Positions 32,291 to 41,137 of a stretch of 64,000 bases of DNA are shown piece by piece. Below the pieces are notes generated by a model that was not told where the DNA came from, did not search any database, and saw only the letters and a list, made by a program, of their open reading frames with translations. Position numbers and translations under genes: made by a program. The stretch comes from Nocardiopsis_B mangrovi (GTDB taxonomy: Bacteria; Actinomycetota; Actinomycetes; Streptosporangiales; Streptosporangiaceae): contig NZ_JBHSFQ010000020.1 in the NCBI RefSeq assembly GCF_042653925.1, forward strand, positions 55,584-119,583, written 5' to 3'. Each line of letters starts with the position of its first letter. Positions within the stretch are counted from its first letter, which is position 1.

Positions 32291-32806
32291 TCAGGCGCTC
32301 TCGGTGACCTCGCCCCGCCGCGGCTCGGGGGGTTCGCCGCCCAGCGGGCGCACCGGCGGCTCGCCGCTCTCGGGGTCGGCGGCCCCCGCATGCCCGGTGC
32401 GCGTGCCCATGTCGCCCGGCCCCTGGCCGAGCCGGGCCGCCCGCATGGCGCGGTACTCCTCGGGCGAGAGCGCTTCGTAGGCGCGCCCGGCCTCGATGAT
32501 CTTGGCGTAGGTGCGGGACTCCGAACGCCCGTTGATGGAGGTGACCACGACGCCGTCGCCGGCCGAGTTGAGCATGGCCAGGGAGAACGACCGCGCCCCG
32601 CCCATCTCCTCCAGGGCGTCGTAGCGGACCACGGCGACGTCGCGGATCGCCCGGACGTCGAACCCGCTGGTGTCGGGGAGCATGCGCTGGATGAGTTCGC
32701 GGCAGTCGTCGATCGCCTGCCGGGTCCGCAGCAGCGCGTAGCCGCCCAGGGCCACCCCGCTCACACCGGTCAGCACGCCGAGCACGGCCAGAAATATAGT
32801 CAACAC
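32291..32806 (-). CDS. DUF4446 family membrane-anchored protein
   Basis: 171 residues from a GTG at 32806 without an evident ribosome site. An N-terminal membrane helix (TIFLAVLGVLTGVSGVALGG) is followed by the DUF4446 core 'VRAIRDVAVVRYDALEEMGG', 'SFSLAMLNSAGDGVVVTSIN' and 'RTYAKIIEAG', then a disordered tail. The family is common in Gram-positive bacteria near chromosome-origin genes; its function is unknown. It is separated from pheA by 74 bases on the same strand. Confidence 0.85.
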   Translation of the reverse strand: MLTIFLAVLGVLTGVSGVALGGYALLRTRQAIDDCRELIQRMLPDTSGFDVRAIRDVAVVRYDALEEMGGARSFSLAMLNSAGDGVVVTSINGRSESRTYAKIIEAGRAYEALSPEEYRAMRAARLGQGPGDMGTRTGHAGAADPESGEPPVRPLGGEPPEPRRGEVTESA

Positions 32807-32845
32807 AAGAAGCGAGACTAATCGCTACCGTTCGCTTTCGTTGTA

Positions 32846-33685
32846 CTACTCAGCGTGTTTCTTGGGCCTGCTTTGCACGATTTTCCGGGATACGGACCTG
32901 GCCGTGGTACGCGCATTGTCCCGGAGGGCGCGCAGGCGCCGGGCCAGGGCCGGGCGCAGCTCGCGTGCCGCCAGCGCGCGGCCGACGTCGGCGAACTGCC
33001 GCGCCCGGTGCAGTTGGGCGCGCAGGTCGGTGCCGGTGGCGCGGTGGTCGAGCGGCACCTCGACCTCGACCACCCGGAAGCCGCGGTGCAGGACGTCGAT
33101 GGTCAGGCCGGTCTCGACCCCGAATCCCGGGGCGAGCGGGCGCGCGGTCTCGAAGGCCGCGCGGGTGATGCAGCGCTGGCCGTTGAGCGGCTGCTCGGGT
33201 TCCCAGCCCGTCGTGCGGCGGATGCCGTCGCGCGCGAGCCGCACGACGAAGCCGTGCCCGCCCAGGCGCATGCGGGTCGCCGGGAAGAGGGCGATGGCCA
33301 TGTCGGCCTCCCCGGCGCGCACGGGGTCGATCAGCGGGGCCGCCCCCGATGCCGACACGCCGAGGTCGGCGTCGAGGAACAGCAGATGGCGTGGTGGGAC
33401 CGCGGCTTCCGGGGCCGTTGCGGCCTCGTGCTCCTCGATGAGGCGGACGCCTTCGGCGCCGGTCTCCATCGCGGTGCCCTTGCCGCGGTTGCGGGCGTGG
33501 CGCAGGACGCGGGCGCCGGCCTCGGCGGCGATATCGGCGGTGCGGTCGGCGGATCCGTCGTCGACGACGAGGACGAGGTCGACACCGGGCAGTCCCCGCG
33601 CGGCGGCGACGGTCGCGGACACGCGGTCCTGCTCGTCCTTTGCCGCGATGACGACCGCGACGCGCGCGGCGGCGCCGCCGGACAT
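32846..33685 (-). CDS. family 2 glycosyltransferase
   Basis: 279 residues from ATG 33685, which overlaps the STAS gene's stop by one base. GT-A features: 'VAVVIAAKDEQDRVSATV', 'VLVVDDGSADRTADIA' and the metal-binding 'LLFLDADLGV' (DxD). A QxxRW-like end is replaced by basic helices; no membrane segment is found. It probably transfers a sugar from a nucleotide donor to a lipid or polysaccharide. Its overlap with an anti-sigma antagonist gene suggests a joint transcript. Confidence 0.87.
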   Translation of the reverse strand: MSGGAAARVAVVIAAKDEQDRVSATVAAARGLPGVDLVLVVDDGSADRTADIAAEAGARVLRHARNRGKGTAMETGAEGVRLIEEHEAATAPEAAVPPRHLLFLDADLGVSASGAAPLIDPVRAGEADMAIALFPATRMRLGGHGFVVRLARDGIRRTTGWEPEQPLNGQRCITRAAFETARPLAPGFGVETGLTIDVLHRGFRVVEVEVPLDHRATGTDLRAQLHRARQFADVGRALAARELRPALARRLRALRDNARTTARSVSRKIVQSRPKKHAE

Positions 33686-34062
33686 CAGCCGGACGCGTTC
33701 GTGCCGGCCGCCATGGGGAGGTCGTCGGTCGAGTCGCGGATGGTGAAGACGGTGTCGAGCCCGGTGACTTCCAGGATCTTGCGGACCGCGGGCTTGGGCG
33801 CGACCAGTTCGAGGTCGCCGTTCTCGGCCCGCACGCGCTTCATGGCCGAGAGCAGCACGCTCATGCCGGTGGAATCGCAGAATTCCACCCGCGACATGTC
33901 GACGATGAGGCGGCGCGCGCCGTCGTCGACCGCGTTGACGAGCCCGCTCTGTAGCTGCGGTGCGGTATAGAGGTCGATCTCGCCGCGCACGGTGACCACC
34001 GCGTAATCGGCATGAGATCGACTTGAGATCTTCAGCTCCACAGTCGTGACTGTAGCGGTCAC
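33685..34062 (-). CDS. STAS-domain anti-sigma factor antagonist
   Basis: 125 residues from the GTG at 34062 (AGGTGG 12 bases upstream; a TTG further out at 34086 and a GTG at 34041 are alternatives). STAS fold: 'YAVVTVRGEIDLYTAPQL', then 'RLIVDMSRVEFCDSTGMSVLL', where the Ser of DSTG is the phospho-site switched by partner kinases. In the dephosphorylated form such proteins sequester RsbW-type anti-sigma factors. The gene for a matching ATPase lies just upstream. Confidence 0.9.
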   Translation of the reverse strand: MTATVTTVELKISSRSHADYAVVTVRGEIDLYTAPQLQSGLVNAVDDGARRLIVDMSRVEFCDSTGMSVLLSAMKRVRAENGDLELVAPKPAVRKILEVTGLDTVFTIRDSTDDLPMAAGTNASG

Positions 34063-34169
34063 GGGGTCGGCTGGCCACCTCGTCAACGGTGTTTCGCGAT
34101 ATCGATGGCGATGCGACGATTAGAAACCGCCGAACCGGGGAACCTCGGGCCGCCCGGCGGCGTACGGGC

Positions 34170-34667
34170 TCAGGCCCCGGCGGCCGGGCTCCGGCCCGAC
34201 ACCGCCGCGAACGCCTGCGGCTCGACCGGGCCCGCCGCCTCCCCGCCGACGACGACCTCCAGCACCGCCCACACGGTGGTGACCCGGTCGTCGACCTCGG
34301 TCCCCCACTTCGCGGCGATGTGCTGGACGATGCCCAGCCCGCGGCCGCCCAGAGCGGACAGCGACGGCCGCGCGATACGCGGCAGGGTCTCGGCGCCGCC
34401 GTCGCGCACCGATATCTCCAGCCATCCGCTCCCGGCGCCGCCGGCATCGCGGCCGACCTCCCAGGAGACCTGCACCGATCCGGGTGGGAACGGTTCGGGC
34501 AGGGGAGCCGCATGGCGGAGGGCGTTGCTCAGCAGTTCGCTCAGGACCAGTGCGGCGTCGTTGACCTTGGTCGCGTCGAGATTGCAGGCGCGCAGGTCGG
34601 TACAGAGATGCCGGCGAGCGCTGGTCACGCTCGACGGCGCGTGCGGCAGCAGTACAGCCCTCGGCAC
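34170..34667 (-). CDS. RsbW-like ATP-binding anti-sigma regulatory protein
   Basis: 165 residues from GTG 34667, preceded by GAGGAG. HATPase_c_2 domain: N-box 'LVLSELLSNALRHA', G1-like 'LEISVRDGGAE', and G2 'ALGGRGLGIVQHIAAKWG'. This GHKL serine-kinase type phosphorylates STAS antagonists and can bind sigma factors. The STAS protein encoded next is the natural partner. The cognate sigma factor is not in the window. Confidence 0.88.
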   Translation of the reverse strand: MPRAVLLPHAPSSVTSARRHLCTDLRACNLDATKVNDAALVLSELLSNALRHAAPLPEPFPPGSVQVSWEVGRDAGGAGSGWLEISVRDGGAETLPRIARPSLSALGGRGLGIVQHIAAKWGTEVDDRVTTVWAVLEVVVGGEAAGPVEPQAFAAVSGRSPAAGA

Positions 34668-34848
34668 GTCCGATCTCCTCCTTCCTCGGCGCGATGTCGC
34701 CCCGTGACACCGCCCTTGACCTCGATGTCGACCCGTATTCTCCGGGCCGGGCAACGGCAAAGTCCTGGTGTGCGACCCCGCCAGGGCCGAAATGCCCCGT
34801 TCGGTCCCTCTGGAAACACCGGATGACCACAGAACTGCGGCGTTGTGC

Positions 34849-36765
34849 CTAATCAGCCTTATTGTCCGGAGCCACCGCGTCCGAATCCGGCCGTGCACCA
34901 GGGGAATCCGTCATGTGAACGTCAGCCCTGTGTAACGTGAATCTCATCCGCGTCCCGCACAGGTCTCCGGGGTGCGCCGTGACCTCGCCGCCCTGGGCGC
35001 GCGCAAGGCGCCGCACGATGTAGAGCCCCAGCCCGATCCCGCCGAACCTGCGGCGGTCGCCGGCCTCCCCCTGCACGAACCGCCCGAAGATCCGCTCCTC
35101 GTCGCCGGCCGGGATCCCGATCCCCTCGTCCTCGACCGTCACCACGACCAGTTCGGCGTCGCCGACCGCGCGCACCACGATGCGCCCGCCCTCGGGTGAG
35201 TACTTGAACGCGTTCTCCAGCAGCTGGCCGATGACGACATCGGTGGCCACCGGGTCCCCGATCACCGGCGGAAGGGCGTCGGCCACCTCCAGCAGCAGCG
35301 TGTGCCGCGGGGAGAACGGCCGGAACACCGCCGCGGTGTCGTGCAGCAGCCGGTCGAGATCGAAGGGGCGGTTGCCGGTCGTGAACTCCGCGCCGACCGC
35401 GTCGGAGCCCAGCAAAAGGTTTTCCACCAGGTGCGCCAACGTGGCCGAGCGCTCCGCGATGGTCGCGATCGCCGCCTTGCGCGCGCCCTCGTCCAGCTGG
35501 TCCCAGCGCTGCACCAGCGTCGTGGCGAACCCCTGGACGACCGTGATCGGCGTGCGCAGCTCGTGCCCGGCGGTCGCCAGGAAGAGGTCCTTCTCCTCCT
35601 CCAGCGCCTTGGCCTCGCTGATGTCGCGGAAGTCGACGACACGCTCGCCGGTCTCGGGGATGTCGGTGATGAGGACCTCCAGCCACCGGCCCCCTTCGAG
35701 CCGGTGGCGGATGTTCTCCCCCTGCCGCGCGGGCAGCGGGAAAGGCGGCGGGCGCCCCACGACCTCGGCGATGGAGTACCCGGTCAGCTCCGCCGCCGAC
35801 CGGTTCCACTTGCGCACCCGGCCGTTGCGTCCCAGCACCGCGATGCCGTCGGCGCTGGAGTCGACGACGGCGTGCTCGTGCGCGCGCTGGCGGACGATCT
35901 CCTGGTAGGCCATGGAGTTGCCGATGGCCACCCCCGCGTGCGCGGCCAGCAGCTCCAGCAATTCCAGCTCGACATGGCCCACCCTGCGTCTGCTGTAGAG
36001 GGCGTAGAGCGCCCCGTAGGGGCGGCCCTGCACGTTGGAGACGCCCAGCGCGATGGTGTGCAGCCCGTCGAGATCGGCCCAGATGAGGTCGTCGAGACTG
36101 CGGGTGTCGTCGGTGGCCAGCAGCACGGTCTTGCCGCTGCGCAGCAGCTCGCCGAAGAGGCTGGAGTCCAGGGGCGCGCTGAAACCGCGCAGGTGGTCCG
36201 AGAGCCGGGTGAGGCTGACCAGGCGCAGGCGGTCGTCCTCGATGAGGACGAACCCGCCGGCGTCGGCGCCGGTCAGCTCGGTCAGGCTGTGGGCGATCCG
36301 GTCCAGGACCGCGCCCAGGTCGAGGTCGGCGTTGATGTCGGCGACGACGTCGGTCAGCCGCCGCACGAGCCGCGCCCGCTCCGTCATGTGCGACCGCACC
36401 GACCCGGCGTCCTCGTAGGGGTGGTGGACCGCGACCCATCCGGCCACCGCGCCGTCGCGGCCCGGCAGGCAGCTGGTGTCGACCCGGACGTCGACGAGCG
36501 AACCGTCGCGGTGCAGCCTGCGGGTGACGATCGACAGCGGGCCCCCGGCCCGCACGCGCTCCAGGACGGCGTGGTGCTCCGCGGTCAGCTCATCGGGGAC
36601 GATCGGCGTGGTCGCGCCCACCACCTCCGCGGCGGTCCAGCCGAACATCCGCTCGGCCGCCGGGTTCCACTGCACGATCCGCAGCTCGGCGTCCATGGCC
36701 ACGATGGCGTCGGCCGAGTACGCGAGGACGGCTTCGGCGCTGAGGTGTGCACGGTCGGGGGCCAC
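34849..36765 (-). CDS. PAS-GAF-PAS sensor histidine kinase
   Basis: 638 residues from a GTG at 36765 with no clear ribosome site; the upstream frame is not coding-like. Domains: PAS ('YSADAIVAMDAELRIVQWNP', about 15-125), GAF ('LDRIAHSLTELTGADAGGFV', about 145-300), second PAS ('VDSSADGIAVLGRNGRVRKWN', about 305-400), HisKA with H-box 'TAGHELRTPITVV' (about 415), and HATPase with 'LLENAFKYS', 'DEGIGIP' and 'GIGLGLYIVRR'. There is no membrane helix, so it is a cytoplasmic sensor. No response regulator gene is adjacent. Confidence 0.9.
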   Translation of the reverse strand: MAPDRAHLSAEAVLAYSADAIVAMDAELRIVQWNPAAERMFGWTAAEVVGATTPIVPDELTAEHHAVLERVRAGGPLSIVTRRLHRDGSLVDVRVDTSCLPGRDGAVAGWVAVHHPYEDAGSVRSHMTERARLVRRLTDVVADINADLDLGAVLDRIAHSLTELTGADAGGFVLIEDDRLRLVSLTRLSDHLRGFSAPLDSSLFGELLRSGKTVLLATDDTRSLDDLIWADLDGLHTIALGVSNVQGRPYGALYALYSRRRVGHVELELLELLAAHAGVAIGNSMAYQEIVRQRAHEHAVVDSSADGIAVLGRNGRVRKWNRSAAELTGYSIAEVVGRPPPFPLPARQGENIRHRLEGGRWLEVLITDIPETGERVVDFRDISEAKALEEEKDLFLATAGHELRTPITVVQGFATTLVQRWDQLDEGARKAAIATIAERSATLAHLVENLLLGSDAVGAEFTTGNRPFDLDRLLHDTAAVFRPFSPRHTLLLEVADALPPVIGDPVATDVVIGQLLENAFKYSPEGGRIVVRAVGDAELVVVTVEDEGIGIPAGDEERIFGRFVQGEAGDRRRFGGIGLGLYIVRRLARAQGGEVTAHPGDLCGTRMRFTLHRADVHMTDSPGARPDSDAVAPDNKAD

Positions 36766-36860
36766 GTCGACATAGTGCCACCCGCGCGCGGCCCGGCGGC
36801 CGGCCTTTGCGGAAAAGCGGGATGCGCGGGCGGGCGACCGCCGCGCACCCCGCGCGGGTC

Positions 36861-37193
36861 TCACACGACCTGCGGCGGGGCCCCGTTCTCGCTCGTCATG
36901 TCGCGCCCCGAGAGCGCCCACGCCTGCATGCCGCCCGCGATGTTGGCCGCGCGCCAGCCGGCGTCGTTGAGCGCCTGCACCGCCTGGGCGGAGCGTCCGC
37001 CCACCCGGCAGAGGACATAGACCTGGCGGTCGCGGGGCACCTCGGCCGCGCGCTGCGCCAGTTCGCCGAGCGGGATGTGCACGGCGTGCGGAGCGTGCCC
37101 GGCCCGCCACTCGTCGGACTCACGCACGTCGAGCAGGAAGCCGTCGACCGGAACCGTGCTGACCTCGACGACCGGCACATTGTCTCCGAACAT
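36861..37193 (-). CDS. single-domain rhodanese-like protein
   Basis: 110 residues from ATG 37193 with GAGGAG at a good distance. Rhodanese features: 'GFLLDVRESDEWRAGHAPHA', 'IPLGEL' and the active loop 'VLCRVGGRSAQAV', in which Cys can carry a persulfide; the end 'NIAGGMQAWALSG' is typical. It probably moves sulfane sulfur. It is upstream of the kinase gene on the same strand at about 95 bases. Confidence 0.9.
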   Translation of the reverse strand: MFGDNVPVVEVSTVPVDGFLLDVRESDEWRAGHAPHAVHIPLGELAQRAAEVPRDRQVYVLCRVGGRSAQAVQALNDAGWRAANIAGGMQAWALSGRDMTSENGAPPQVV

Positions 37194-37285
37194 CCACACA
37201 CTCCTCGGATGGCTTTGCGTATCCACGGAACAACGGGATGGAACCGGGATGGAACCGCGGCCACCGCCCCCGCGTCGAACAGGGT

Positions 37286-37771
37286 ATGCGCAAGGACGAC
37301 CGATCGACCGCGCTGGTCCGACTCGCCTCACTCGCGGCCCTGGGGTTCCTGGCCGCGGGGTGTGGCGGCACCACCGCGGTATCGACACCAGAGGACGAAC
37401 CGACCCCTGCCCCGGAAACCGAACTGACCATCACGGTGTCCACGGCCGAGGACGGCGCCGCCGGCGCCCCTTCCGCGAGCCCGTCGGACCCGCCGTCCGG
37501 CGCGCCCGCTGAGGAGTGGACGCTGACCTGCTCGCCGGCCGGCGGCGACCACCCCGATCCCGAGACCGCCTGCGCCGACCTGGAACAGGCGGGGGCCGAG
37601 CCGCTCGCCGAGGTGCCCGCCGACCAGATGTGCACCCAGATCTTCGGCGGCCCGGAGGTCGCGGCCGTGTCCGGCCATGTCGGCGACGCGGAGGTCGACA
37701 CCGAGTTCACCAAGAGCGGCAGCTGTGAGATCGAACGCTACGAGGACATGGGCGCGGTCCTGACCCCATGA
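37286..37771 (+). CDS. lipoprotein with subtilisin-inhibitor-like (SSI) domain
   Basis: 161 residues from ATG 37286. Signal peptide with lipobox LAAGC (Cys about residue 26), then a Thr/Pro/Glu-rich linker, then an SSI-like domain: 'WTLTCSPAGGDHPDPETACADL', 'MCTQIFGGPEVAAVSGHVGD' and a final Cys in 'SGSCEIERY'. The four cysteines match the two disulfides of Streptomyces subtilisin inhibitors. The reactive loop would be CTQI. Lipid anchoring would place a protease inhibitor on the membrane's outer face. Confidence 0.83.
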   Translation: MRKDDRSTALVRLASLAALGFLAAGCGGTTAVSTPEDEPTPAPETELTITVSTAEDGAAGAPSASPSDPPSGAPAEEWTLTCSPAGGDHPDPETACADLEQAGAEPLAEVPADQMCTQIFGGPEVAAVSGHVGDAEVDTEFTKSGSCEIERYEDMGAVLTP

Positions 37772-37824
37772 GCAGGGCGCCGGCCCGCCCGGTCCCGCTC
37801 CATGGGAGAAGAGCGGGAACGACG

Positions 37825-37867
37825 AAGGTCCTGGCTCCGTGGGGTAACCTCAGGGAACCAGGACCTT
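37825..37867. terminator. bidirectional terminator
   Basis: 14-bp arms with one mismatch (aaggtcctggctcc and ggaaccaggacctt) between the lipoprotein gene and tRNA-Leu, which are convergent. Confidence 0.75.
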
Positions 37868-37909
37868 CTACCGCATGTGTGCGATCCGATTCGCACCGGA
37901 TGCGCTGTG

Positions 37910-37992
37910 TGGGCGAGGAGGGATTTGAACCCTCACATCCTTTCGGACACACGGACCTGAACCGTGCGCGTCTACCGTTCCGCCACCCGCCC
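37910..37992 (-). tRNA. tRNA-Leu (CAG anticodon)
   Basis: 83-nt class II tRNA on the minus strand. Acceptor GGGCGGG pairs with CTCGCCC (one G-U), discriminator A. The anticodon loop TTCAGGT gives CAG. A short variable arm with GTGTCCGAAAGGATG and T-arm GGTTCAAATCC follow. Confidence 0.95.
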
Positions 37993-38239
37993 GAGTGACA
38001 TATACATGGATGTGTCGACCAGGCCCGATGGTCCGGTTTCCGGCCGTTCGCCTGGCGACAGAAGTAAGGCTAGCACGGTCACAACACCGGTCGCGCACCC
38101 TTTTCCTCCCGTCCCCGCGCTCCCCTCCGACCCCGGGCGGAGCTCCGGGAACGGCGGCTCGGGCAGCTCGTGAAACCAAGGACACGATTACCCGGTTACG
38201 ATCGTCAGTACATCGGGAGTGAAGTAAGGGAGGTACCTC

Positions 38240-38998
38240 GTGGGAGTGCTCCAACGCTTCGAGCGCAGGCTTGAAGGCATGATCGAAGGCACCTTCGCGC
38301 GGGCCTTCAAGTCGGAGCTACAGCCCGTCGAGATCGCCAGCGCGGTACAGCGAGAGATGGACGAGCGAGCGGCCATCGTCGCCCAGGGCCGGACCCTGGT
38401 GCCCAACGACTTCGTCGTCGAGCTTTCCGGCGACGACAAGGAGCGGATGGACGTCCTGGCCGACAGCATCGGCCAAGAGCTCGCCAAACTGGCTCGCGAC
38501 TACGCAACGGAGCAGGGGTACTCCTTCGTCGGTCCGGTCCGTGTCCACTTCAAGGCCCAGGACGACCTCCAGACGGGGCGGTTCCGCATCCGTTCGGGCG
38601 TCATCCGCGGAACCACCGTCGAAAGCGGCGAGATCCGCCAGCCGGTCAGCGACCAGCCGCGGGAATCACTCTCGCCGGGACGCCCCCGCCTGCTGATCTC
38701 CCCCGGCGGCGCCGCGGTCGAGGGCACCTCCGCGGCGCAGGGCATGCAGCAGTCCTTCGAACTGAACACGCCGGTGACCCTGCTGGGGCGGGGCACCGAC
38801 TGCGACCTCAGGCTGGTGGACAACGGCGTCTCCCGGCACCACGCCGAGATCCGCGTCGAGGATGAGGAGGCCACCCTCATCGACCTGGGGTCGACCAACG
38901 GCACCTTCGTCAACGGGCAGCAGGTCAAGCGGGCCCGCCTGGTCGACGGCACCCGCATCAGCCTCGGCCGTACGACCATGACCTTCCGCCGCGACTGA
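38240..38998 (+). CDS. fhaA: FHA-domain protein FhaA
   Basis: 252 residues from GTG 38240 (GGGAGG upstream). N-terminal DUF3662 domain ('MGVLQRFERRLEGMIEGTFA', 'LVPNDFVVELS') and C-terminal FHA domain ('LLGRGTDCDLRLVDNGVSRH', 'DLGSTNGTFVNG'), which binds phosphothreonine. In mycobacteria FhaA recruits phosphorylated MviN to control peptidoglycan precursor export. A terminator follows, so it is transcribed apart from the fhaB operon. Confidence 0.94.
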   Translation: MGVLQRFERRLEGMIEGTFARAFKSELQPVEIASAVQREMDERAAIVAQGRTLVPNDFVVELSGDDKERMDVLADSIGQELAKLARDYATEQGYSFVGPVRVHFKAQDDLQTGRFRIRSGVIRGTTVESGEIRQPVSDQPRESLSPGRPRLLISPGGAAVEGTSAAQGMQQSFELNTPVTLLGRGTDCDLRLVDNGVSRHHAEIRVEDEEATLIDLGSTNGTFVNGQQVKRARLVDGTRISLGRTTMTFRRD

Positions 38999-39001
38999 GC
39001 A

Positions 39002-39035
39002 GGGCCGGACACGGCCGAAAAGCCCCGTCCGGCCC
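39002..39035 (+). terminator. terminator after fhaA
   Basis: Nine-base perfect arms gggccggac / gtccggccc begin four bases after the fhaA stop codon. Confidence 0.75.
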
Positions 39036-39254
39036 GCAACCAAATCCGTTCCCGTGGCGTCTCACGGGAAAGTCCGGACTCCACCCGGGGTTCCAGTGGC
39101 GAAGCCCCCTCCGACCGAGCACAATGACCCCCCTCCATTGAGTTCGCTGGGCTTTTCCGCAACGATCTCGTAAGGTTCGACGCCGAGAAGACGCGGTGGC
39201 GGCGCCGATGATCGCCACCCCGCCGGAACACGACAGGGGCTGAAGAGCAGTTCA

Positions 39255-39734
39255 ATGTCCGACTTGACCCTCATGCTGATCAAGATCACGTTCCTCGGGG
39301 TGCTGTGGCTGTTCGTGATCATGGCGGTCGGAGTGATCCGCACCGACCTGCTCGGTCCCGTGTCCTCCAAGTCCAAACGGAAGAAGCGCGCCGAGCCCCG
39401 CCGCGCCCCCGCCGCCCCCAAGGCCCCCCGCGGCCGCCGCAATGAGCCGCGCTCCCTCGTCGTGACCCAGGGACCGCTCACCGGGACCACCCTCAACCTC
39501 TCGTCGCAGCCCATCGTCATCGGCCGTGCCAAGGACGCCACGCTGGTGATCAACGACGACTACGCCTCCGGCCGCCACGCCCGCATCTTCTCCGACAACG
39601 GCCAGTGGGTCGTGGAGGACCTCGGCTCGACCAACGGCACCTACCTCGGTCAGCAGCGGCTGACCCGCCCCCAGCCCATCACGGTGGGGCAGCCCATCCG
39701 CATCGGCAAAACCGTCCTGGAACTGCGCAAATGA
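39255..39734 (+). CDS. fhaB: FHA-domain membrane protein FhaB
   Basis: 159 residues. A membrane helix (LIKITFLGVLWLFVIMAVGV) precedes a basic Lys/Arg/Ala linker and an FHA domain (about 85-155; 'IVIGRAKDATLVINDDYASG', 'DLGSTNGTYLGQ'). FhaB (FipA) links Ser/Thr kinases to the division machinery. It is the first gene of the operon with pstP, rodA, pbpA, pknA and pknB; its stop overlaps the pstP start (ATGA). The 220 bases upstream hold its promoter. Confidence 0.94.
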   Translation: MSDLTLMLIKITFLGVLWLFVIMAVGVIRTDLLGPVSSKSKRKKRAEPRRAPAAPKAPRGRRNEPRSLVVTQGPLTGTTLNLSSQPIVIGRAKDATLVINDDYASGRHARIFSDNGQWVVEDLGSTNGTYLGQQRLTRPQPITVGQPIRIGKTVLELRK

Positions 39735-41137
39735 CAATCGCTCTCCGATACGCCGCGTACTCCGACGTAGGCTGCCTCCGCGAAGGCAACGAAGACTCCG
39801 CCTACGCCGGCCCGTACCTCCTCGCGGTCGCCGACGGGATGGGCGGGCACGCCGGCGGCGAGATCGCCAGCGCCATCGCGATCTCGACGCTCATGCCCCT
39901 CGACGAGGACGTTCCCAGCACCGAGCAGATGGCCGGCTCCCTCCAGCAGGCCGTCGAACAGGCCAACGGCACCTTGGCCCAGCGGGTCCGCGAGGAGCCC
40001 CGCCTGGAGAACATGGGCACCACCCTGACCGCCATGCTGTGGTCGGGCCCCCGCGTCGCCCTGATCCACATCGGTGACTCCCGCGCCTACCTGCTGCGCG
40101 GCGAGGAGTTCGGCCAGATCACGCACGACCACACCCTGGTGCAGACCCTCGTCGACGAGGGCAAGATCACCGAGGAGGAGGTCGCCACCCACCCGCAGCG
40201 GTCCCTGCTGCTGCGCGCCCTCGACGGCCGCAGCCAGGTCGACCCCGACATCTCCATCAGCGAGGCCCGGGTCGGCGACCGCTACCTCCTGTGCTCCGAC
40301 GGCCTGTCCGGTGTGGTGAGCAAGGAGACCATCCGCGAGACGCTGGAGACCGAGCGCAGCGTCGACGGCGTCGCACGGCGGCTGATCGACCTCGCCAACC
40401 GGGGCGGCGGGCCCGACAACATCACCGCGGTCGTGGCCGATGTCATCGAGACCGCCACCGACCCGCAGGGGCCGACCCAGGAGCCCACTGTGGTCGGCGC
40501 CGCCGACCAGCGCCGCGAGCCCCTGATGACCCCCGACACTCCTGCGGGGCGCGCACAGGGGCTCAACCGTCCCGGGGGCGGCGACACCGCCGAGATGGAC
40601 CGGATCCCCGCGTTCACCCCCGGTCCCGGCGCCGGCCCCGACCCCGACGACGAGCCCGAGGCCCGCACCCGGCGCTGGTGGCCGATGGTCGTGACCTTCC
40701 TGGTCATCGTCGCGGTCGTCGCCGGCGCCGGCTACTACTTCGGCTCGCGGTACCTGGCGTCCCAGTACTTCATCGGCCCGTCCGAGAACGGCGAGAGCGT
40801 CGCCGTCTACCAGGGCATCAACACCGACGTCGCCGGCTACAGCCTCGCCAACCAGGTCGAGGACACCCGCATCCCCATGGACGGACTGCCCGAGAACGCG
40901 CGCAGCGCCGTGACCGACACCATCCCGCTCGACGGCCTCGACGAAGCCGACCAGCGTGTGGCCGACCTCCGCGAGCAGGCCGACGCCTGCGCCGGCGACC
41001 CCGAGTCCTGCGGCATGCCGGGCGGTACGGGCGGCGATACCCCCGCCGGCGGCGACCGCCGGGAACCCGAGGGCCAGCAGAACGGCGCCGGCACCGACAC
41101 CGCGGGCACCGCCGCGGAGAGCAATGGAGGGGAGTAG
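39731..41137 (+). CDS. pstP: PP2C-type Ser/Thr phosphatase PstP
   Basis: 468 residues. Catalytic PP2C domain (about 1-240) with 'GNEDSAYAG', 'DGMGGHAGGE', 'GDSRAYLLR', 'SDGLSG' and 'GPDNITAVV', all the Mn/Mg-binding signatures. A Pro-rich linker, one membrane helix (about 320-342) and an outer domain follow. It dephosphorylates the kinases and substrates of the neighbouring genes. The next gene starts directly after its stop codon. Confidence 0.95.
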   Translation: MTIALRYAAYSDVGCLREGNEDSAYAGPYLLAVADGMGGHAGGEIASAIAISTLMPLDEDVPSTEQMAGSLQQAVEQANGTLAQRVREEPRLENMGTTLTAMLWSGPRVALIHIGDSRAYLLRGEEFGQITHDHTLVQTLVDEGKITEEEVATHPQRSLLLRALDGRSQVDPDISISEARVGDRYLLCSDGLSGVVSKETIRETLETERSVDGVARRLIDLANRGGGPDNITAVVADVIETATDPQGPTQEPTVVGAADQRREPLMTPDTPAGRAQGLNRPGGGDTAEMDRIPAFTPGPGAGPDPDDEPEARTRRWWPMVVTFLVIVAVVAGAGYYFGSRYLASQYFIGPSENGESVAVYQGINTDVAGYSLANQVEDTRIPMDGLPENARSAVTDTIPLDGLDEADQRVADLREQADACAGDPESCGMPGGTGGDTPAGGDRREPEGQQNGAGTDTAGTAAESNGGE

